Positions 10,553 through 21,451 of a DNA stretch of 64,000 nucleotides are shown in pieces. The stretch comes from Acanthochlamys bracteata (taxonomy: Eukaryota > Streptophyta > Magnoliopsida > Pandanales > Velloziaceae): NCBI GenBank assembly GCA_019914995.1, contig CM034130.1, forward strand, positions 1,178,001 to 1,242,000. The letters run 5' to 3'. Made by a program: the position numbers and the translations under genes. The notes under the pieces were generated by a model. It worked only from the letters and a program-made list of their open reading frames with translations, did no database searches and was not told where the DNA came from. Each line of letters starts with the position of its first letter. Within the stretch, counting starts at the first letter, position 1.

Positions 10553-13500
10553 TCAGAAGAAGATGTCCGCATCTGGCGTATTTCCATATACTGTACCCTT
10601 AAGAACCTTCATCTTATCATCTGCGACCTTCTTGTCCTCTTTGACTCGGTAGTACACCTTAGGTTAAAAAAGACGAGCACATCAACCAGCAGCATCAGTT
10701 AATTGTTGGGAAAACAGATATCTCAGAACAAGGAATAAACAGTGTAAGTGGCGTACCACACAAGTTCGAGCTGGAGAAAGGACTTTGAAGGAATTGGGAC
10801 GACAATTGAAATTACTTTCTGGCTGTCCAGGTATGCCTTCAGGAGAGGTAAAGTGATCCACATCATGACCCACCTGCAACCAAGCGAGATAAGAGTTCTG
10901 TCAATTAAGTACAAAAGAAAGAGATCATGCAGAGACTATTTTCTCGATCAGTAATACTGATCGAGAAGATATTCTTAACATGTACAAATAATGATCAAGA
11001 AGAAAGTCTTAACATTTGGAAATTTCATCAAACAAGGAGGAAACTTACTCTTCCATGCCCACCAAATTCAAAGGTGTCACTATCTAGTGCAATCCTGTAT
11101 TTTCCTGGCAAGTCGCAGCCCACCTTATACCTGCAAAATGAAGAACATGGGCTAAAGATCAGTTTATGGGCAGAATGCATCAACACTCCTATATCTGAAA
11201 TTAAATATTACCCCTCGTAGGTGGTCTCTGGATGAAAATTGAACACAAATACCAAATCTCCACGCTCAAAGACAATTACCTGAAAGAAGATGGCAAGAAC
11301 TTAAGCTAAGACTTCCAACAGTAATGCCAGACCTTAAAACCTCTGCCAGCTTAAGAAGAAAAAAACAAAAATCTCCTGATGAAAATAAAGATAAACTCAC
11401 GGGAGGAAACTTGAATCAGGAGAAACTGTTGTTCTTAATCAAAATTTTTAATTCTAATCCCTGAATGAACCCATAAATGAGTCCACTATTTAAGAGAACC
11501 ACAGTGAAAAAGAAAGAGAAAACGCTCTGTATCGCTACATTTGCTTTAACGAAGTTGAGTCCAACGCCTATGCAAATGGTATATAAGATATAAACTTGAG
11601 TTGAAATACAAAAGGACCATTTTGAATGAAGTAGTAAGTTCCAAGCCATTGGCCAGAGATTCCAGACAAATTAGCATAATGTAGCATATGCATACAAGAA
11701 ACCTAGATCAAGCAAAGCATGTGACATAGAGTAGATTAGTTTTTATCCATGCTACCTTATCCTCTTCACTGGTGCTGCTCACAATATGCTTCACCGATGC
11801 TAGGAAGTGATACTTCTCATCAAGCAAATTCATCGCTTTATCAAATGCATTCATGTACTGGATAAAACATTAATAATAAACTTAGCACCAAAAGAAATGA
11901 AAGAATAAAAAGCGCCTAATCAATGAAGATGACAAGAAACCAGAAAGTAGTACTGAAAAAATGTTAGTTAGTCAATGCCACAAGTATCTCATGGATGTGC
12001 AAAGGAAAAACAATGACATTGTCATTGCAGTAGACTGCAGACAGACCTTGTATCTGAGATGATCGGTGTCAACAAGATCCCACAGCCGCCTGCACTTATC
12101 ATAGCTCCAACCATTGCCTTCTCTTGGAAAGTCAACCCATTCTGGATGACCAAACTATGGTGCCATGCATGAAATGAAATTTTGTGTCCAATCAATAAGT
12201 ACTGAAAGAGTTGAGAGTGTAGATGGCTGTACTCAGATAACTTGCGAACACTGAAGGGTTATTATGGGAACTGACATACTAGAAGGTTGTATGCTGTCGA
12301 CCAGTGATACATTACATAGTACAGCATGCGAGGTCTAACCTAACAACCATGTGCATTTGTAAATTGTTTATAGGAAATTGACACCAGATATTTCATGTTG
12401 AAATAAGAAAGTTGTTAACCGTAGTAGACCAACCTAACCTTCTCGCTCACCTCTTCTTGCCGCCAACCAACCCTTTTCCTTGCAGGGCCAACGACAACAC
12501 ACGCAGAACAGGACAAACTGAGTGCGATAACAGAAGAAACTAATCATAACAAGCAAGCAAAAAGCTACCACTGTCAATTTTTAAACAATATGGACATATA
12601 GTTAATCTGAGTGATGTTAGTCATAGTGAAAATACTTTTTAAATTTTGACAATAGTGGTAAAGAAAATATCCTAAGGGGACTGACATTGATTGTTAGCAC
12701 ATCAATTTCACTAATGTACTTTCCATTAAGTTGTTATAGAAGTCACAAGGACCAATGCACCAAAGAAGCAAATCAAACGTGCATGACAATAATAATATCA
12801 ATATCAACAGAGATTGAGCAAATTTTTCTTTGAGCACCTCATTTCCCATAAAATTTAAGTATCCCTCACCACCTAGCGCCATTGTAATGAGATGAATCAT
12901 CTGCAAGCAAATGCCTTCTTATCAGAAAGCATAAGTCTAAAGTTCGATCAAGCTATAATATATTCAAATGAGCAACCATTAACTGTGCCCAGAAAAGCAA
13001 GTGTAGCCATCAGAAAGACAAATCTTGAGTGCATTTCATTAAGACAAATTATGGCTGTAAACCATTTACTAAGATCAGACTAGTACAATTTCTATAAGCC
13101 ATGCACAACTAGCTTATTAAATTTCGTAAAGACAAACCTTCTGGAGTGCAATTCCTCGATCAATTACAGGTGAAGCAGGTTGTAAGTCAGACATACCAGA
13201 ATACATTTCCTTGTCCATTAGCAAGAAGGCAATTGTCTTATCTCCTACAATTGACTGCCGGAGAAATTATAACATATTAGTTCAGCCAATTGATAAGCAG
13301 TGGAAGAAATTCTGAGCAGGTTTAAGTTACTGCAGGTTTGGACTGAAAGAGAAAAATGCAGCTATTTATTTTGGATTATTCAGAAATTCCCTTCAAGTTA
13401 CCTAGCTAGGGAAAGGCTCATAAGTGATTTCATATGATAATAACTCTACCTGATCATGACTCTCTGCGTATGCGATACACTTTTCAGAATATCTCCTGTT

Positions 13501-15827
13501 TGTTAAACACCATGCGATTTCTTTCATAGACCAATCAATATCTTCCTTGGTCTTAAGGTAGTCGATCCATCTATCAGGAATAGCCATGGCTAGTCTGTAG
13601 TCAAACCCTACTCCACCTTCATATACTGAACGGCATAAAGTGGGCATGCCTGAGACATCCTCAGCAATAACAGAGGCATCCGGTAAGAGCTGATGAATCA
13701 GGTAATTAGCCAGCATCATGTAAACAACAGCATCAATATCAGTTGCCATGCTGAAGTATTCATTATAATTGCCAGAAAACCCAACGTTGATCCCATGGTG
13801 GTGATACAACATCGAAGTCACTCCATCAAACCTGAAACCATCGAAATTGTATTCTTCCAACCACCATCTTACATTAGATAATAAAAAGCGCAATACTTCC
13901 CAATTAGCATAATTAAATATCCTACTATCCCATAGCTTATGGTAGCCCTGTTCCCCAGTATGAAAATAGGAGTCATTTGTGCTTTGCCCAACATCAAAGC
14001 CATTAAGGCCATCTGTTACATTGCTACTAGCATGACTGTGAACAACATCCATCAGAACTCGCAAGCCCAAGCTGTGAGCTTTGTCAATCAGATACTTTAA
14101 GTCTTCAGGAGTCCCTGATCTGCTACTAACAGCAAAGAAGTTCGTGACATGGTACCCAAAGGATGCATAGTATGAATGTTCCATGATTGCCATCAACTGA
14201 ACTGTATTATAGTTATTTGCTTTTATTCGTGGCAGAACATTGTCAGCAAATTCTCTGTATGAGCTAACACGAGGCTCTGAACTACTCATTCCCACATGAG
14301 CCTCATATATGCGAGGAGCCAAAGGCTTTGGTGGACAAGGGTGTTTAAACATATACCTGTGCAATAAAGAAGAATCACCTCAAATCTTCTATCAAGGGAA
14401 ATACTATCCTAACAAAAAAAGAACCTTTTTCTGAGATAATAGTTCAACCCTTATATAGGTTAACTAACCTTTCTTCGGGTGGTGGATCCCAATATACTCC
14501 ATCGTATGGAGATGCAAATCTTGTAGGATCTACAGTAGCATATTTTATCCAAGCAGGAATTCTGTCGACCCAAATACCATCTCCGTGCTTAAAACGAAAT
14601 TTAACCTTCGAGTTGTGAGGAACAGCTGGGTTGCCATCTACATCTGGGATCTTGATTGTCCATACACCAAATTCATCTCTTTCCATCCTATGGTTGCACC
14701 CATTCCATCCATTGAACTCTCCAATCAGCTGTGCTTCCCTGCAGCAGCAAACAAGGAGCTCCTTGTTAAATGTGGTCTAAATGGAGATTACTTGCTAGGT
14801 GATGGTTCCACTATGAGGAAGCTTGACCATGGCTTAAGGCAGTAACAGAAATCAGAATTCTTCATATGTTTGGTATTAATGTGTAAGCACGAAATCAAGC
14901 GAACCAGAAAACAAAATGTAGTTCAGAAAACCTACTGCGCAGCAGGAGCCCACTCTCGGTAAACAATTCTGTCCCCTTCCCTATTAAATCCAAATTTCAG
15001 ATAACCTGAGCAGAAGCAAGGAACCTCAAATATAGTGGAATTAACTGTATCTGAAGACGAGCAATCTATGATATATTTCCATAAAAGATAAAACTACAAA
15101 TGACATAACAAAAAACACATCACTCATCAAACCTTTAGAAAACTCTTCAACGCTCCCTTCGACTTTTTCAATGGAAGTCTTCTGCTCCACATACTTCTTC
15201 CATTGATACGCAAAGTGATCCTTATATTCTTTAAGCATCGGATCAACACTGAAAATTCCTAAGTTTTCAACATCTTCTTCTACTGTCGTCATGATAGTAT
15301 TGTCTTTTGCAACACTTGCAGCTGCAAATCCCAGCTTGTCCTTCATAAATGCAGCACAAGTCAACAACAAACTGCTGATCATAATCATAATGGCATCACT
15401 CAAAATTCACAATTTTCATGAATCTACAAGGAAGAAAGCATTCACCATCTTATATATCACAAACATGTGCGAGTGAGGAAAGCCAGTATGCTCCACAGTA
15501 TATCTCCTTTTGACATTAGATAAACGTGCCGATTTCGATACAGCAAGGTTATGATTATCTCGTCTTACTCCCTACATGAAAGCACCATACAAAAACAAAC
15601 GTGAATATCGAATATGATTATAAAAAACGCTCTCTGTATTCCTACTTAAGTGTGATCAACTAAAGTTACCACAAGTTCCCTGCAAATTTCAAAGAAAATA
15701 TGAAAAAATCAGCAATAACAAACAAATAAATTCATACCTTGGATCTTTTACTAGTACTAGGCTGCAGTGAAGCTCGAGGAATGAACAGATTAAGATTGGT
15801 TGAAGAACACAACAATATCATCACCAT
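10553..15827 (-). CDS. SBE1: 1,4-alpha-glucan (starch) branching enzyme I, class B
   Basis: Exons: 15738-15827, about 15465-15571, about 15133-15340, 14936-15005, 14469-14738, 13450-14356, 13138-13254, 12838-12900, 12047-12154, 11756-11857, 11212-11279, 11049-11130, 10757-10873, 10553-10657. About 800 residues result. The N-terminus is a short Ser-rich transit-like peptide, followed by the CBM48 region ([20 protein letters not shown]). The GH13 barrel is complete: [22 protein letters not shown] (nucleophile Asp), [10 protein letters not shown] (acid Glu), AYAESHDQ (transition-state Asp). The C-terminal beta domain ([29 protein letters not shown]) ends in a short tail. [20 protein letters not shown] and [13 protein letters not shown] mark class B (SBE I), not class A. 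The enzyme makes alpha-1,6 branches in plastidial starch. The exon 2/3 junction is uncertain: the best donor and acceptor differ in phase. The tail is shorter than in cereal SBE I. Confidence 0.93.
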
Positions 15828-17669
15828 CACAACAAAACTTCACAAACTGAACTATCCTTCGCAGTGAATCACGTCGTTCTTGCTGCTGCTGCTCTTCAGA
15901 CGAAATCAATGCAATTGCACACCAGCTGCATTTAATCATCTTTTTCTTTTGAATTTAAAGAACCGAAATATTCAACCTTTCTTTCGAGTCACACTCGATT
16001 TCATCTGATCTTCGCTAGAAACAAACAAGCGAAGGCGTGAGTTTTGTTTCCTCGATGGCGACTGCTTTACTATGAATTTCTAGATCTGATTTTGCGTAAT
16101 TAAAACTAATAAGGACCTGAACATGCTAAATATATATGGTCTAATTTTGTTCCAGTGATGTCGAGTGCTATAAATCAAAAAACGGTCCTTTATTGAAAAA
16201 TGGAAACTTCGTAAGTTCCGTAAACTGCAAAAAGGCCCAAATAAGTTTTTGGTCCGGCCCATAAAAACCATGGCAAGGTACTTTTCCTCTTTATATAATC
16301 AAATCCTAATGACCTCTTTGTTTGGGAATGAACGCTTTTTGACAACAAATTTGAGAGGCGATGTCTGAGAGTTTTTATAAAATACAAAAATAAAAATTTA
16401 AGTTGATTTTTATAAAGAAATTCAAAATATATTTTTAAAATTTTTTTTTATTATAAAGCACTCTCAAAATGCTCTCTTTTTTTACTACAAATTAGCTTTC
16501 AGCTACACAAAATAGTATAGAAAATCATTGCCGCTTATTTTTAGCTAAAAATATATAAAAACTAACTCATTTTTAATAATTTATTCATAATAATTCAGTT
16601 GTATTTTTTAAATAAAATATATTTTTGTTTTCTTAAACTAAACTTTATTTTTTATCTAAAAAACTAAATACTACGTAAATTTTTTATTTTCTAATTTTTA
16701 TATAATTTTCTTAAAAGTTTTAAAATATATTAAAATACGTAAATTAAAAATTATAAAAATTATTTTAAAAATAAATGCTAAACGGGGCCAAATCATTTAT
16801 TTAAAAATAACTCACCCTAAGTGAATTAAAGCACTACAGAAAGAATGCGTTGGATACAAAAGTGTGTCACGGCATATTTTGGGGAAGTTTTTTTCTCTAA
16901 TTTTTTATTTCAAATATCTCACTAAATTTTAAAAAATTTTTACATAATTTTTTTTTAATTTAAAATATAAAAAAGTTTACGATATAAATTTTTTTTATTA
17001 GTTACTTTTTTATTTTTTAAATAAAAAAATAAAATTTATTTTTCAAAAATTCTCAAAATATTTTTTTTAAAATTGTTTTTCTCAATAAAGACTTCTAAAT
17101 ATCTCCTAATTATCCTATATAGAATAATAATAATATGAGAATAAGATTAATATATAAAACTTAAAAAAAGTATATAAATTTTTTCTAAAAACTCATTATT
17201 GTTCTTTTACTTTAGAGAAAACTATATATGTAATAAACATTTAATTATATTTTAAAATTCAAACGACGCCGTAGTCTGTGTTCCGCTACTTACCTGTTAA
17301 TTTACAGAAAGGATTATGTTTTAACGCCACCAAATTTTATTTTTTTTTCTTCAAATTTTAAATTCGAATCACTTCACAAGTTGTAATTACTACGCTAAAC
17401 TTTATTTTGATTTTCACAATAAATTCTATTTCTATCAAAATCTCATTCTAAATTTATTTTATGTATTTTAATTATTATATTAAACTTTACTTTGATCGAA
17501 TTTTATTTTTATAAAGCACAATTAAAATACGAACTAAGAACTAGAAACATGGAACTCCTTAAAAGCGCCAAACGAAAAAGAAATCTCTGCGGTAACACTT
17601 AACAACAAGGCGTGCTGAATTCTCGCATACGAGAAGTGTACATGGAGCAAGAAAACAATCCTTGAATAT
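15828..17669. repeat. AT-rich spacer with MITE-like blocks
   Basis: No gene is seen. From about 16330 to 17500 the sequence is extremely A/T-rich. At least two stretches (about 16330-16500 and 16860-17110) share the core pattern of the window-wide element family: runs of ttattattattttt, then a poly(A/T) block, then an exit motif such as aagcactctcaaaa or agacttctaaata. The part next to 15827 should contain the SBE1 promoter and leader. Confidence 0.4.
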
Positions 17670-20600
17670 TCACGGAACCTGTTCATACTTAGTCATCAGC
17701 TGTAATAGAGAGCTCGCTTTCCTCTGGCCTCTGTTTGTTCCGTTCTTTGAGACCTCATCGACATGTTCATAAACACCGTACTGAAGTGCAGTTAATAAGA
17801 CATTCGAATTATGCGTACTTAACTCGAGCAGAACGGCAAGGGCACATTCCTTGTTCTTAGGGGTACCTTCCTTTATGATCTCTACAAGAGTTTCGATGGA
17901 GGACTGCTGACCTATTTCACTACGACCATCAGGATGTGATGCTAGAATCAGAAGGATGGAGAGAGCTTCATCAACCATGCCTAAATTCTTGTCTGTTAAG
18001 ATTTGAAGAAGTGGCTTCACAGCGCCGGCTTCTATAGCTCTTGCTTTGTTCATGTGATTGAGTGACAGGTTGAAAAGCGCCGTGGCAGCATCCTTTTTCC
18101 CTCTGACAGTTCCGCTCTGCAAGAGATCAACAAGCGGAGGGATGCCATTCATTTGCCCTATTGCAGCTTTGTTCTCATCAAGCATAGATAGACTGAATAA
18201 TGTTGCTGCTGAAATTTCTCGTCCCTCGATTGTGCCATTTTGTAAGATATCAATTATTGCTGGGATGGCGCCTTCTCTGGCTATCAGCTTCTTGTTTCCA
18301 TCGTTAATTGATAGGTTTAGCAGTGCAGTCACAGCATTCTCCTGGATCTTGCGATCTGGGTAGGACAAGAGGCTTACAAGCGGAGGGACTCCACTGCTCT
18401 TTGCTATCAGTATTCGATTGTCAGGACTCTCTTTAGAGAGCCGGCAGATCCTTTGAACTGCATTCCTCTGCACTTCAAGGCTACTTGAGGATAGATCTTG
18501 AACAAGTGCTGGAATATCATCTTGGTTGAGATTCTCCTCGGAGTTCAAATCTTTCTTCGGCAACTCAACTTTGTTCTTCTCGCACCAATTCACGATTAAG
18601 TTGCGGAGGGCAATGTTAGGTGCCAATGACAAGTGAGACAACAATTCTCTCGTTGTTGGGCAGGTCCGATGACCAGCATCCAGCCACTTCTGTATGCTTG
18701 ATCTCTCATAAGTCTGTGAAGAACATATGTAAGAAACATGTGAGCAGACTTCCTATGAAACAAAAGGACGGGAAATACATATTATAGGCATGCATTAAGC
18801 ACCTGTCCTGTTGCAACAATGACTGGATCAGACATGATCTCTAAGGATATTGGGCACAGAAAATCATTAGGAATCATCAGAGATGGGCACTTCTCCAGGT
18901 ACTTAGGCAGTTTAACTGCACTGAGACCATCAGAGTCTTCAATGCCAGCTATTTGTTTAAACTGGCCTAGGAGATCTATCATCTGTGGCGTGGACTCAGC
19001 ATTCTGTCCACATCTTTCTTTGACGATCTTCCTCAAAGCAACTGTTTCTGCTCTCAAGTCTGGTACTGTCTGCAGTTCAAGTTTCTTTGCTAGTCTTTCA
19101 AGTATGGCTCTATCAGCATTCCTGTCATCATTCTGGGACAATATTACCATAAGATCCATGGCAAGCTCCATATCCTGAGTATCTGTCCTCCTTTTCGATC
19201 TTTTAAGCTGCATTCTCATGAGCTCAACCTGAAGATTACAAGCTTTACATAAGAAGCCAAGAATTACACTTAGATAAAAGCATCCAGACTTTTAACTGGT
19301 GAAGAAGTATGAGTGCAGCCCTATGTTTAAAAAGACTTGGGGAGTATTTACTCTAGCCACAAACTATCTGAGCAAGACTAATAGTCAGTGGTTAAACTCA
19401 TGTTATCTACATTTTCTTAAGGAAGAAACAAGTCTTCTTAAATTGCAATGATCAAATACCATTTAAATCTATGGCAAGATATGCTCCTACCTTAAATTAT
19501 CGAAACATGTCTTAAAGTCCATCTTAAAGCTTGAAAGGACACCAGGAAGACGGATGATAATAAGTCAATCTCTCAAATTATAAAGGTAGATACTCTACAT
19601 CTAACTGCTAGCTGTAAATAATTTAAAATGCAAGTCTCTAGCTGGCACTAAATCTTCAGAGTCCTCCAAAACCTTCTCATTCCTAAATGGACAACAGGTG
19701 GATTGATTTTCAAATCAAACCATCAGAAAGTTCTAGCAATATCTGCTAAAAATTAGAAAGAATACTGTATAGGTAAATGTTTTATGAAGCCGTTCAGTAT
19801 CCACTATTTCATTGCTGCATCAGTAACTATACCAAAAATCAAATGTCAGCAAATCTCTTCTACCTCTACTCACTAAACAAGTTCACAATTCGAGAGAAAG
19901 GACAACTTCACTTTGAACAAGTTTCCCAACCATCTACTCTTTCAGGAGTAAAAAGAATGAGAAAAAGGTTTCCTCCTAATTAGCTGTTCTCACAACGTTC
20001 AAACTCACAAAAGATCAACATAGCAATCACGTTAATCGCTACTTACCAACCAGAAGCGTCAAATCATATGTATGCTATAAGATCAACCAGCAAGTATATG
20101 CACTAAGAAAACCAAGACTGCAGCTTTAGTGTAAAGGCAAATAGCATACTTGCTCTTTGATTTCATCTGAGATGCCAAGCTCATCATAAGGCATGCCTTC
20201 CAGCGCCAGGCTCAACTTGTCATACACTGAGTGGAATCTTCCGATCACTGCCTCTCCCTCCAACAACTACACCCACAAACAACAAAATTTCATCAAATTA
20301 ACACATCACCAACAAATCAAAGAAGCAATGCAACTAAAAAATTGCTGTTGTAAAGATCATCTTTTTCTCGTCTCTTCATAAGTAAAAGATACACTTTATA
20401 AACACTGGTTCATTAATCTGTGTGACGAACTTAGAATTCTTTTCAAAACCAATTGGCAATGAGAAGAGTGAGCCCAAGTCTTTATGAATATCATCTCAGG
20501 ACCATTGATAAGCAATGTCAGACTAAACCTTTCTTTAACACCTGCTCTCCAGCAGAGCGTTTTTTTTTTTTTAAATTTTTAAATTGAATTGATGTGGACT

Positions 20601-21451
20601 ACATGCCCTATGATGAAGCGGGCGACCTGTCCTGAAATGAAATGGACTATTTGTCTTAGAATGAGCGGACAACTGTCCTTTGAATGAAAAGGGCTACCTG
20701 TCCTAAAACGAAACGAGCTATTTTTGACCTACACTAAACCGGACCATGAAGGCCCTAAATAGATATGAACAATAAATTAGATTTAGCCCACATCTTGGAC
20801 CGATCCGGCCCAACCCGCTCTGATACCATGTGACGAACTTATAATTCTTCTCAAAACCAATTGGCAATAAGAAGAGTGAGTTCAAATTTTTATGAATATC
20901 ATCTCAGGACCATTGATAAGCAACGTGGGACTAAACCTTTCTTTAACAATCTGGAATAGCTTTTCATCATTCAATAAGCAACTATTCATCCAAAAATCTT
21001 GATGTTTGATTTACCTGTCACTCCCTAATCTCTAAACTATGATTCTATAAGAGTAATTTCATCAAACAACAATGTAGCATACCAACTATTCTAATGTAAA
21101 TAGCACAATCCATCAAAACCATAGCAAGCAAAGGCTTACCAGGTAGATCTTGCTTCCCTCATGACAACACCGAAGCAGCTTCTTAGCAACAGCAAAGGTT
21201 CGAGCAAGCGATCGAAGCCGACAGCAAGCAGCAGAAGGAAGCTGCCTTTGTTCATCTAAGATTTCGTGCATTTCTTCCAGCAAAGGTGCTACAAGTTTCA
21301 TCCGCCGAACAAGATTGAAGCATTCTTTCTTCTGCATTCGCCGGTAGTCTCCAAACTCCCGTACTGCTTCGATCGTGTCGAGCATTCCTTTGATAATCTC
21401 TGCTTCTCCGCCACTGTTCTCCTTCCCCTCTACCGCCGGCGCCGCCTGCAT
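17670..21451 (-). CDS. U-box/armadillo E3 ubiquitin ligase (plant PUB, PUB13/14/15-like)
   Basis: Four exons (21140-21451, 20150-20266, 18803-19228, 17670-18713) encode 632 residues. The N-terminal U-box N-terminal domain has the signatures [20 protein letters not shown] and HEGSKIYL. The U-box (about residues 259-333) reads [20 protein letters not shown], then [19 protein letters not shown], with no metal-binding Cys/His set, as expected. Residues about 355-625 are armadillo repeats ([60 protein letters not shown]). The true start is ATG at 21451; a longer frame relies on a TTG codon. These proteins take ubiquitin from an E2 and pass it to substrates bound by the ARM region; relatives act in immunity, hormone signalling and cell death. 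N-terminal similarity favours PUB15, but the paralogue is not settled. Intron 1 carries a TRIM element. Confidence 0.92.
20421..20540 (-). repeat. TRIM 3' LTR
   Basis: This 120-bp copy is the downstream LTR in element orientation. It aligns end to end with 20829-20948 without gaps and has ten substitutions, eight of them clustered in two short stretches. Confidence 0.9.
20588..20730. repeat. Degenerate about 24-bp tandem repeats inside the TRIM
   Basis: Five or six imperfect copies of a 22-25 bp unit follow one another, each with a core like aatgaaaaGGGCTACCTGTCCt. They fill about half of the internal region between the LTRs. Their origin is not evident. Confidence 0.6.
20817..20828 (-). other. 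TRIM primer-binding site (tRNA-iMet type)
   Basis: The minus strand reads TGGTATCAGAGC directly after the 5' LTR. It is complementary to the 3' end of plant initiator methionine tRNA and fixes the element's orientation as minus. Confidence 0.9.
20829..20948 (-). repeat. TRIM 5' LTR
   Basis: This 120-bp LTR is upstream in element orientation. It starts TGTTAAAG at 20948, ends GTCACA at 20829 and abuts the primer-binding site. The 5-bp target duplication follows at 20949-20953. Confidence 0.9.

Larger units (their letters stand above)
20421..20948 (-). mobile_element. TRIM (terminal-repeat retrotransposon in miniature), complete
   Basis: Two 120-bp direct terminal repeats (20421-20540 and 20829-20948) flank 288 bp of internal DNA. 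Read on the minus strand, each LTR starts TGTTAAAG and ends GTCACA, so it has TG...CA ends. Right after the 5' LTR lies TGGTATCAGAGC, the initiator-Met-tRNA primer-binding site common in plant LTR elements. A purine tract GGAGAGCAGG touches the 3' LTR. The 5-bp duplication ATCTG occurs at 20416-20420 and 20949-20953. The LTRs differ at about 10 of 120 positions, so the insertion is not recent. There is no coding capacity. It sits in intron 1 of the U-box gene in the gene's own orientation. The LTR lacks 5S rRNA-like sequence, so it is not Cassandra. Confidence 0.93.

Noticed and set aside
11416-11649. 77-codon minus-strand frame between SBE1 exons
   Set aside because: It lies entirely inside an SBE1 intron, is hydrophobic by A/T composition, and has no family match.
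18058-18363. 101-codon plus-strand frame in the U-box gene
   Set aside because: Antisense shadow of armadillo repeats.
20421-20948. Cassandra-type TRIM carrying 5S rRNA promoter sequence
   Set aside because: The 120-bp LTRs show no 5S-like box and are shorter than Cassandra LTRs.
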